Of a DNA stretch of 13,134 nucleotides, positions 7,105-13,134 are shown one piece after another. Under the pieces are notes generated by a model that made no database searches, was not told where the DNA came from, and saw only the letters and a program-made list of their open reading frames with translations. A program made the translations under genes and the position numbers. Origin of the DNA: Nitrososphaerota archaeon (GTDB taxonomy: Archaea; Thermoproteota; Nitrososphaeria; Nitrososphaerales; Gagatemarchaeaceae); the NCBI GenBank assembly GCA_003135575.1, contig PLCG01000030.1, positions 35,850 through 48,983 on the forward strand. The letters run 5' to 3'. Position 1 is the stretch's first letter, and every line of letters starts with the position of its first letter.

Positions 7105-7132
7105 ATCCGCTCTCTTTGCTTCCGTCGGCTCT

Positions 7133-9058
7133 TTAGGCCTTGCCGTTGCTCTGAAGGCTCTGGTTCGAGTAGAAGGGGTCCGAGATGAGGGGGTTGGGGT
7201 TGGTGCGCTTCATGAGCTCCGCAGTGTCGGGATGGCCCTTCAGGTACTCGATTATTCCTTCGAGCCCTACGCGCCTGAAGAAGTAGCCCATTTGCCCAGG
7301 CTTGCTCAACTCCTCCGGAGAGCCTTTTGAGACATAGAACTCGAAGAGCGCGCTTGTCACCTTCGGCACCTTGTCGCGCGGGACCATCCTCATGTAGAGC
7401 AGCTTCGTCTTCGGGTCGATGATGTATCCGCCTTGGTGGCGCCCGTCCTCCGTGCCGCCGAGCTTGAGCGCATAGAGGTTGTAGCCCGTCCCCATCCACC
7501 CGATCGTCTTGGTGGCAGGCCTGAAGCACTGCCTCTCGCAGCCGGTTATCCCGATCGACTCTGTCATGTGGCCCCATTTCTCGTCAAGGTCGTCGAGAAG
7601 GTAGGGCTCGAACTTCTCCGAGTCCGTGTAGGTCAGCCTACAGGTGTCCCTGCCGACGCACGCGCCTGATAGGAGCCTCAGCGTCGTGAAGGGCTTGCCA
7701 TTCCTCTTGCCGTACCCGAACGTCTTCATCTCCGCCTCGAACTTCTCCTTCTCGGACTCCTCGAGCCCTCCGAAGAGAAGGTCCTGGTTCGGGGTGACAA
7801 AGAGCAGGACGTGAGGGTAGCTCTCTGTGAGGCGCTTCACCATCGACATCAGCTGGCCGTCCGCGCCGCCGTCGATGATCCTGCCTGTCTCGATGTATGC
7901 GCCGTAGCAGTATTTCCCGTCGGTATCCTGCCTGTTCCACCCGTGGTGGAGGCGCCTCTTGCCGTAGTCAAGGTCCTCTTGCGGCATCTCGAGCTGCGCC
8001 CCTCTGGCCTTCACCTGCTCTCTGAACCAGGGTATCCCCATCTTGTAGACCACGTATTTCATCCTAGCCCAGTTCCTGTTCTTCCTGTCTCCCCACTCCT
8101 GGTGGGTTCCGACGATCGCGTCGAGGGCCTTTAGCGCTCCCTCCTCCCCGGTGGCGATCCCAAGCGGCTTGCCCATGGTCGCGAACGTCGGGAAGCCGGC
8201 CTTCTCGCCTTGGCTCCCGCCGATGTAAATCTGGAACCTCTCGACCTTGCTCCCCCCGTCCAGGAGCGGGACGACTCCTATGTCGTCGGTCCTCACCTCC
8301 ACGCAGTTGTCCGGGACGTATTCGCCGGTCTTCTCGTCTCGGTCGACCGCCGAGATCCCGATCTTGAACTTCCTGTTGAGGAGCCTGTCCCCGTACTCGA
8401 ACTTCTCTCCAGTCTTGCGCTCGTCCCTGAGGTACTTCGGGTCGATCTCGAAGATCTCTATATAGGACGCGGTCGGCAATCTGAAGTATTTCGCGGCCTT
8501 CTCGGCGAACGCGACGCCGTCGAAGTACTTGGAATAGTGAGAGAGCGGACATGACATGAAGTTGCGGACGTTGTCGCCGCACCCGTTGAGCGTGTAAAAG
8601 CCGGAGCTCGCGATCGCCTGCATCGCGGGCACCACGTCCTTCTTCTTCACCCAGTGAAGCTGGATGGCCTGGCGTGTCGTCAGCCTCAGCGAGGGCTGCA
8701 TCGTGCCCGTGTAGGTATCCGAGGCGGTGTACTTCTTCGCGATGTCTTCCAGGATGGCCCACTGCTTGGCGTTGATGGGGCCTCCGCTCGGTATTGCTAT
8801 GCGGAACATGTACATCCACTCCTTCTCGTCGCCGGTCGTCGCCCTGTTGAAGTCCGTGTAGATCCCGTAGGATTTTGCGAGCGTCTCGGCGACGTCTGGG
8901 AGGTCTTCGAAACTAGTGTCCCGGAACTGATGAGCGAGGTTTGCCGGGCTGTTGATGTCCTTGATTACGAGCGTAAGGCCTTTCGTCGCGAGCTTGGCCT
9001 TCTCGGGGCCTGACCAGTCTTCCTGTGGGGTGTGTAGCTCGGGCTTGATGTCAGTCAT
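7133..9058 (-). CDS. Siroheme [4Fe-4S] sulfite/nitrite reductase (ferredoxin type)
   Basis: A 641-residue member of the assimilatory sulfite/nitrite reductase family, which carries out six-electron reduction of sulfite to sulfide or nitrite to ammonia. LRLTTRQAIQLHW (124-136) and GCGDNVRNFMSCPLS (159-173) lie in the siroheme pocket region. HHGWNRQDTDGKYCYG (371-386) and YIETGRIID (388-396) resemble ferredoxin sulfite reductases. The cluster ligands are C467-x5-C473 and C507-x3-C511, but the usual intervening residues are changed (CVGRDTC, CERQC). The downstream GWMGTGYNLYALKLGG (520-535) again resembles sulfite reductases. At 641 residues it is longer than most single-chain members. Substrate cannot be settled from sequence; sulfite is slightly favoured. 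No flavin, ferredoxin or F420 domain is fused, so the electron donor is separate. It is first in an operon that makes its siroheme cofactor. Confidence 0.9.
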   Translation of the reverse strand: MTDIKPELHTPQEDWSGPEKAKLATKGLTLVIKDINSPANLAHQFRDTSFEDLPDVAETLAKSYGIYTDFNRATTGDEKEWMYMFRIAIPSGGPINAKQWAILEDIAKKYTASDTYTGTMQPSLRLTTRQAIQLHWVKKKDVVPAMQAIASSGFYTLNGCGDNVRNFMSCPLSHYSKYFDGVAFAEKAAKYFRLPTASYIEIFEIDPKYLRDERKTGEKFEYGDRLLNRKFKIGISAVDRDEKTGEYVPDNCVEVRTDDIGVVPLLDGGSKVERFQIYIGGSQGEKAGFPTFATMGKPLGIATGEEGALKALDAIVGTHQEWGDRKNRNWARMKYVVYKMGIPWFREQVKARGAQLEMPQEDLDYGKRRLHHGWNRQDTDGKYCYGAYIETGRIIDGGADGQLMSMVKRLTESYPHVLLFVTPNQDLLFGGLEESEKEKFEAEMKTFGYGKRNGKPFTTLRLLSGACVGRDTCRLTYTDSEKFEPYLLDDLDEKWGHMTESIGITGCERQCFRPATKTIGWMGTGYNLYALKLGGTEDGRHQGGYIIDPKTKLLYMRMVPRDKVPKVTSALFEFYVSKGSPEELSKPGQMGYFFRRVGLEGIIEYLKGHPDTAELMKRTNPNPLISDPFYSNQSLQSNGKA

Positions 9059-9086
9059 TTGACACGAGGAACCTGCCTACTTGCTT

Positions 9087-9094
9087 GATATTAG
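9087..9094 (-). promoter_or_regulatory. Candidate TATA box for the siroheme/reductase operon
   Basis: On the minus strand this reads CTAATATC, centred about 32 nt before ATG 9058. That predicts a transcript with a leader of only a few bases. No clear SD precedes the ATG. Confidence 0.4.
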
Positions 9095-9261
9095 ATAAGC
9101 TACACATAACACCAGCTTTTCAGGCGCTCGATTACCTCTTGGCCCAATACCACTTCTTCACTTGGAGCCTTCTCTTCCTGGCCCTTCTTGGTGGCTAGTT
9201 TGGTAGTTGTGTGCGCTGGCGCGTGGGAGCTGGTGCTTTTCACAAGCCAAACGGCCGAGCC

Positions 9262-9273
9262 AAATTATATAAG
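9262..9273 (+). promoter_or_regulatory. Strong TATA-like box ahead of the heme operon
   Basis: AAATTATATAAG is the best TATA match in the window. A start about 26 nt downstream (near 9294) would give the hemA transcript a leader of about 135 nt. An ATG at 9290 lies only about 22 nt downstream and could instead open a 41-residue peptide in the 9110-9415 frame. Confidence 0.4.
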
Positions 9274-9407
9274 AGGAATTGATGACAATATGCTCAACGG
9301 AATAGTCTCATCTGACTTAAAATTACCCCTGTGGATATATGCTCCGCCGCCCCCAGACAAGATCTTGGTCTCTCCAAAGACCGAAACGACTCGGACCCTA
9401 ACAAACG

Positions 9408-9415
9408 TTAAATAA
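9408..9415 (+). promoter_or_regulatory. Second TATA-like box close to hemA
   Basis: TTAAATAA lies inside a short dyad GTTA (9407-9410) / TAAC (9418-9421). It predicts a start near 9437, which falls after GTG 9430 and just before TTG 9442. If used, hemA translation would begin at TTG 9442. Confidence 0.25.
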
Positions 9416-9429
9416 TGTAACAAGGGGTC

Positions 9430-10788
9430 GTGAGCTGGTTCTTGAAGTCAACTCTGGTCGCGCAACCGGCGACGCTTTCCATTCCCCCCGAGAAGAGGGG
9501 TTTAGGGAGGGGTGACTCGGACGTTCCCAAGAGCAAGAAATCGGCAACCTCGAAGACCTCTTCAGCAGCAAGGGCGTCTTCGATCATCCTGATCGGCTCG
9601 TCGTTCAAGACTTCGTCCTTGGCTTTCCGCGAAGCGCTGGCAGCGAGGCTCTCCAAGAATTCCACGAAGCTCCGTCGCGAACCCGGAGTCCTGGAGTACG
9701 CCCAGTTGGTCACTTGCAACAGAATCGAGATCCTGGTGGCCGCTGATTCCGCGGACGTGGCAGAGCGGTCATTCATGACCTGGCTCTCAGAGACTCCAGG
9801 GATAGAGCCAGGCTCGGTGTATGTTTACAAGGATGTCGAAGCGATCGCGCATCTCTTCCGCGTGGCTTCAGGTCTAGACTCGATGGTCCTCGGCGAGGAG
9901 CAGATACTCTCCCAGGTCAAGGATGCCGGAATCTCGGCCAGGACGTCTCGGTCATCCAGAGGGAGCCTTTCCGCGCTCTTCGACACCTCGGTGAACGTCG
10001 GCAAGAGAGCCAGGGTAGTCCTCAAGCGCTCGGGAGCGTCATACTCGCCTGACGAATCGGTCAGCTCCCAGGCTCTGCGCTTCGCGCTCGGGCGCCTGCC
10101 AAGCGCCCCCCGAACGGTCCTATTGATCGGGACAGGAAAAACCACCAGGCTGGCCGCGAACCAGCTTGAAGGCGCAAAACTCTACGTCGCGACGAGAAGG
10201 GCTTCGCTCCAATCCTTCCCGGGCGCAACCATCGTCTCGCACAAGGATCTGAGGCGGGTCGCCGCGAAATGCGACTTGATAATCTCCGCGACGAAACACA
10301 AGGGGTACCTCCTTCGAAAGGGAGACCTCGATGGGAAGCGGCGGGTGGTCCTTGACCTCGCCTTCCCCAGAAACATCGACCCACAGCTCAACTCCGGGTC
10401 GACGGAGGTCTACAATCTCGACGACCTCGCCCGAATCTTCGCGTCTCGGCCGTCCTCGCTCGGCCCAGAGTCAAGGCGTGCGGCGGAGTTGGTCTCCGCG
10501 GAGGCGGAGTCGTTCTCTCGCTGGCTCCTCGCGAGCAGGCAATCATCGGCGCTTTCCAAGGTATACCGCTGGGCGGAGGACACCCGCCGAGCTGAAGCCG
10601 AGGCTGCCCTCAGGAGGCTCTCACGCCTCTCAGAGAAAGAGAGAAGGGTCGTCGAGGCAATGAGCAAGAGGCTGGTGAGCAAGCTCCTGGCTCCGCCTAC
10701 CAGCTTCGCAAAGTCCTCGAGCCCAGATTTCCCCCAAGACCAGCGCCTCGACGTAATCCAACGAGTCTTCAAGCAGGGGGAGAAGTAG
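9430..10788 (+). CDS. hemA: Glutamyl-tRNA reductase
   Basis: A 452-residue enzyme that reduces glutamyl-tRNA(Glu) with NADPH to glutamate-1-semialdehyde, the first committed step of the C5 route to tetrapyrroles. The catalytic domain begins at SIILIGSSFKTSSLAFRE (51-68) and holds the thioester cysteine C96 in VTCNRIE (94-100). GLDSMVLGEEQILSQVKDA (148-166) is the usual signature after it. The nucleotide-binding domain starts at VLLIGTGKTTRLAA (230-243), where the common GAGEMG-like loop is altered. A helical dimerisation region follows from about 345. About 50 residues rich in S, K and A precede the domain; GTG 9430 has AAGGGG only 2 nt upstream, and TTG 9442 is an alternative, so the exact start is uncertain. 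It is first of a tight operon with hemC, hemD and hemB. Confidence 0.95.
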   Translation: MSWFLKSTLVAQPATLSIPPEKRGLGRGDSDVPKSKKSATSKTSSAARASSIILIGSSFKTSSLAFREALAARLSKNSTKLRREPGVLEYAQLVTCNRIEILVAADSADVAERSFMTWLSETPGIEPGSVYVYKDVEAIAHLFRVASGLDSMVLGEEQILSQVKDAGISARTSRSSRGSLSALFDTSVNVGKRARVVLKRSGASYSPDESVSSQALRFALGRLPSAPRTVLLIGTGKTTRLAANQLEGAKLYVATRRASLQSFPGATIVSHKDLRRVAAKCDLIISATKHKGYLLRKGDLDGKRRVVLDLAFPRNIDPQLNSGSTEVYNLDDLARIFASRPSSLGPESRRAAELVSAEAESFSRWLLASRQSSALSKVYRWAEDTRRAEAEAALRRLSRLSEKERRVVEAMSKRLVSKLLAPPTSFAKSSSPDFPQDQRLDVIQRVFKQGEK

Positions 10789-11744
10789 TGGGCGCCCTCA
10801 ACGTGAGGATCGGGGCCCGTTCGAGCAGACTCTCGCAAGCTCAGACCGCGACGGTCCTAGACCTCATCACGAAGAGATTGGGTGACAGCGTCAAGCTCGA
10901 ATTCGTCCCTGTTCGGACGCGGGGCGACCGACTACCACCCGATGCGAAGAGAAACCGAACCAAAGCCGGCGCGAAGGGCGCATTCACAGGAGACATAGAG
11001 ACCCTTCTCCTGAAAGGCGAAATCGACATCGCGATTCACAGCATGAAGGATCTTACGAGCAACCCGACCAAGGGCCTCGTGATAGGGGCGACTCCTCCAA
11101 GGAGCGATCCGAGGGACGCCCTCATCTCAGCCGGGGGCGGGGCCATCGAGACGCTCCCCAAGGGGGCGAAGGTCGGCACGAGCAGCCTGAGAAGAAAGGC
11201 CCAGCTCTTAGATCTTAGGCAGGACCTGGAGGTCGTCGAGCTACACGGCAACGTGGACACGCGCCTGCGGATGGTCGCAGGAAGGAAGGAGCCCGAGGGA
11301 GCAATCCGCGGACTAGACGCGATCGTCCTTGCCGTCGCAGGCCTGGAGCGACTAGGGGAGAGCTCGCGCATCTCACAGAAGTTCTCCATCGACGAGATGG
11401 TCCCAGCAGTAGGCCAGGGCATAATCGCGGTCCAGATGCGCCGCGGTGACAAAGACATGGCGAAGGTCGTGTCACAGATTGACGACGAAGCAACGTCTCT
11501 CGAATCCAAATGCGAGAGAGCCTTCGCCCAGCGTCTAGGAGTCGACTGCTACGTGCCCGTCGGCGGCTGCGCAAGAGCGTCGGCAGGGTCGATTAGGATC
11601 GTCGGCATGGTCTCGAAAGAAGACGGGACCGAGCTCAGGAGGAAGACGTTACGCGGAGACCCAGCAGAAGCCGCAGCGCTAGGCAGGAGGCTCGCAGATG
11701 ACCTTCTAGCTCGACCGCGCGGACAAGGAGGCGCAGCTTCATGA
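10788..11744 (+). CDS. hemC: Porphobilinogen deaminase (hydroxymethylbilane synthase)
   Basis: A 318-residue enzyme that joins four porphobilinogens head to tail into hydroxymethylbilane. Marks are RIGARSSRLSQAQT (7-20), AGAKGAFTGDIE (60-71), IAIHSMKDL (81-89) with the catalytic Asp D88, VGTSSLRRKAQL (129-140), ELHGNVDTRL (151-160) and AVGQGIIAVQ (207-216). The cysteine that holds the dipyrromethane cofactor is expected to be C254 in GVDCYVPVGGCA (251-262). The GTG start shares its first base with the TAG of hemA and has a GGGGGAG SD just upstream. GTG 10803 is an alternative that would begin directly at the RIGARSS strand. The end overlaps hemD by ATGA. Confidence 0.96.
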   Translation: MGALNVRIGARSSRLSQAQTATVLDLITKRLGDSVKLEFVPVRTRGDRLPPDAKRNRTKAGAKGAFTGDIETLLLKGEIDIAIHSMKDLTSNPTKGLVIGATPPRSDPRDALISAGGGAIETLPKGAKVGTSSLRRKAQLLDLRQDLEVVELHGNVDTRLRMVAGRKEPEGAIRGLDAIVLAVAGLERLGESSRISQKFSIDEMVPAVGQGIIAVQMRRGDKDMAKVVSQIDDEATSLESKCERAFAQRLGVDCYVPVGGCARASAGSIRIVGMVSKEDGTELRRKTLRGDPAEAAALGRRLADDLLARPRGQGGAAS

Positions 11745-12538
11745 AAGCTCAGGTCGCCGGCCCACGCAGCATCAGAAAGGTCGTGATAACGCGATCGAGA
11801 AAGGGGAACGCCGATCTCGCCAAGTCCATGGCAAACCTGGGATTTGACCCTGTCGCGATCGATACGTTGGACTTCCTTCCCCCGGAAGATTGGTCGCAGG
11901 TCGACGCAGCGCTGAGTAAGCTGTCGGAATTCGACTGGCTCCTCTTCACCTCGGTGACCGGAGTCGACCAGTTTGCGAAGAGGATGAGCGCTCTCGCCTT
12001 GTCCACCAAGTGGCGAGGACGGCCGAAGGTCGGTGCAGTCGGAGAGAAGACCGGTGCCGCCGTCAAAAAGGAAGGGATTAAGGTCGCGTTCGTCCCCACT
12101 GTCTTCGTCACTAGAGCGCTAGCAGAGCAGCTTCCCAGAGACCAGGGAAAGCGCGTCCTTCTCTTGAGGGCGGACGTGGGAGACCCTGAAGCTGCATCGA
12201 TCCTCGAGCGTGCCGGTTTCGAGGTTCACGATGTGACAATCTACCGGACGATACCGATTTCACCCTCAGATGATGCGCCGATCGAGAGGGAGCTCAGAGA
12301 CGCGGACGCCATAGTCTTCGCGAGCCCGTCCGCTGTGGAAGGGTTCATCCAGAGGCTGGGTCCGGTTGCAAAGGGATCAGTCCTGCCCAAGAGACTCCTC
12401 GCGGTCTGCATCGGTCCCGTCACCGAGAGAGCGGCTAGGGAGCACGGGTTCGAGCGCCTTCTGACCTCGAAGACCCACACCATCGACGGTGTCCTCCAGA
12501 CTTTGAAGGGCGCGGCCGCAGAAGGGGAGGGAAAGTAA
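11741..12538 (+). CDS. hemD: Uroporphyrinogen-III synthase, copy 2 (heme operon)
   Basis: A 265-residue HemD of ordinary length that converts hydroxymethylbilane from HemC into uroporphyrinogen III. The two-lobe pattern is visible: VVITRSRKGNADLAKSMANLGF, FDWLLFTSVTGVDQF and VGAVGEKTGAAVKKEGI by order in lobe one, then KRVLLLRADVGD, DAIVFASPSAVEGF and CIGPVTERAAREHGF. Sequence identity between HemD proteins is always low, so the call rests on motif order and position between hemC and hemB. ATG 11741 lies 9 nt after a clear AAGGAGG SD (11725-11731) and overlaps the hemC stop by 4 nt. It differs strongly from the copy in the minus-strand operon, so the pair is not a recent duplication. Confidence 0.9.
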   Translation: MKAQVAGPRSIRKVVITRSRKGNADLAKSMANLGFDPVAIDTLDFLPPEDWSQVDAALSKLSEFDWLLFTSVTGVDQFAKRMSALALSTKWRGRPKVGAVGEKTGAAVKKEGIKVAFVPTVFVTRALAEQLPRDQGKRVLLLRADVGDPEAASILERAGFEVHDVTIYRTIPISPSDDAPIERELRDADAIVFASPSAVEGFIQRLGPVAKGSVLPKRLLAVCIGPVTERAAREHGFERLLTSKTHTIDGVLQTLKGAAAEGEGK

Positions 12539-13134
12539 TTGCTCGAAGAACGCGCAGGCGTCAATAACAAGAGACTGGACGCCAGGCTCCGCAGACTCAG
12601 GCGGACCGAGTCCATCAGGGAGATCCTCAGTGAGAGCCGCGTCCACGTCTCGAACCTCGTGGCACCCGTCTTCGTCCAGGACGGCGAGAGGGTCATCGAA
12701 CCGATCGAGTCGATGCCTGGGATCAAACGCTACTCGGTCGACACCGTGTCAAACTACGTCGGGAGGCTGACCGAGGGGGGGATAATGTCCGTCCTGCTCT
12801 TCGGGCTGCCCGCCTCCAAGGACGAGGCAGGGACTGAGGCATACTCCAGCGACGGCGTGGTCCCGAGGGCCATAAGGGAGCTAAAGGCCCAGTTCCCCTC
12901 CCTCGTGGTAGCCGCCGATGTCTGCCTTTGCGAGTACACCTCCCACGGCCATTGTGGAGTGCTCGAGGAAGGCAGCGTCAGCAACGAGAAGACCCTCCCG
13001 CTCCTCGCAAAGGCGGCCCTGCAATACGCCCGCGCGGGTGCCGACATGGTATGCCCGAGCGCGATGATGGACGGTCAGGTCCTTGCGATAAGGCGGGCGC
13101 TGGACGAATCGCGTTTCGAGGAGAGGCTGGTGAA
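12539..13134 (+). CDS. hemB: Delta-aminolevulinate dehydratase (porphobilinogen synthase), partial
   Basis: The frame runs off the right edge after 198 residues, roughly 60 percent of a normal enzyme of about 330. The enzyme condenses two 5-aminolevulinates to porphobilinogen. RLRRLRRTESIREIL (16-30), LVAPVFVQDGE (40-50), SMPGIKRYSVD (58-68), VLLFGLP (85-91) and GADMVCPSAMMDG (167-179) follow the family. DVCLCEYTSHGHCG (127-140) contains three cysteines (C129, C131, C139), so this is the catalytic-zinc class. The two Schiff-base lysines lie beyond the window. TTG 12539 directly follows the hemD TAA and has GGGGAGG (12524-12530) as SD. The rest of the operon, perhaps including hemL, cannot be seen. 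Confidence 0.95.
   Translation, partial: MLEERAGVNNKRLDARLRRLRRTESIREILSESRVHVSNLVAPVFVQDGERVIEPIESMPGIKRYSVDTVSNYVGRLTEGGIMSVLLFGLPASKDEAGTEAYSSDGVVPRAIRELKAQFPSLVVAADVCLCEYTSHGHCGVLEEGSVSNEKTLPLLAKAALQYARAGADMVCPSAMMDGQVLAIRRALDESRFEERLV

Larger units (their letters stand above)
9085..9415 (+). pseudogene. Possible frameshifted small membrane protein in the operon gap
   Basis: Two overlapping plus-strand frames look like halves of one gene. From TTG 9085 (or TTG 9139) one frame ends in AQYHFFTWSLLFLALL before TAG 9196. The next frame, open from 9110 to TAA 9413-9415, reads VASLVVVCAGAWELVLF and then about 55 polar residues with PPPP. Skipping one base near 9190 joins them into a single hydrophobic helix of about 27 residues with a soluble C-terminal part. 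The unshifted second frame alone also encodes a membrane-like segment from TTG 9188 (75 residues), so an intact small gene is possible. I recognise no family, and the AT-rich 3' part differs from the surrounding genes. It could also be chance in a promoter region. Confidence 0.25.

Noticed and set aside
8064..8819. A 251-residue minus-strand open frame inside the reductase gene
   Set aside because: Composition is dominated by R, H, G and E with no recognisable motif, while the overlapping frame carries conserved reductase motifs throughout.
1..13134. Search by eye for tRNA or rRNA genes, CRISPR arrays, insertion sequences and defence cassettes
   Set aside because: No cloverleaf-like segments, regularly spaced repeats, transposase motifs or terminal repeats were seen; gene order and composition look chromosomal.

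Overview
The window reads as archaeal chromosomal DNA, GC-rich with an AT-rich patch near 9240-9420. The archaeal signs are TATA-like boxes about 28 nt before start codons of genes with no Shine-Dalgarno (SD), SD sites kept for genes inside operons, frequent GTG/TTG starts, tandem universal stress domains, and a CBS pair fused to a zinc ribbon. A Thaumarchaeota (Nitrososphaeria)-like or related lineage is a reasonable guess, but the window has no lineage marker, so this is inference.

Left part (1-4675) holds mixed housekeeping and accessory genes. It starts with the tail of a membrane protein, then a GT87-like multi-pass glycosyltransferase, then an acetyltransferase very like eukaryotic glucosamine-6-phosphate N-acetyltransferase (Gna1). 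On the minus strand a tandem universal stress protein is followed by a CBS/zinc-ribbon protein. Divergent from the stress protein is a small protein with a nuclease-fold-like residue pattern, and a nested inverted repeat lies between the two. A SnoaL-like protein follows.

Right part (4672-13134) is one tetrapyrrole block in two divergent operons. The minus-strand operon runs sulfite/nitrite reductase, uroporphyrinogen-III synthase (HemD copy 1), precorrin-2 dehydrogenase, uroporphyrinogen-III methyltransferase (CobA). It therefore encodes a siroheme enzyme together with the branch that makes its cofactor; a separate ferrochelatase is not seen. The plus-strand operon runs hemA, hemC, hemD (copy 2), hemB (cut by the window edge), the common route from glutamyl-tRNA to uroporphyrinogen III. 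The genes are tightly packed, overlapping or nearly touching, apart from a 28-nt gap after the reductase. Carrying two unlike HemD proteins, one per operon, is the most interesting gene-content feature.

The 371-nt gap between the operons holds candidate promoters and a possibly frameshifted small membrane-protein gene. I found no mobile element, CRISPR array, tRNA or rRNA. Most of the window is well-known metabolism. The points worth follow-up are the paired HemDs, the altered cluster motifs of the reductase, the Gna1-type enzyme, the nested dyad and the nuclease-like small protein.
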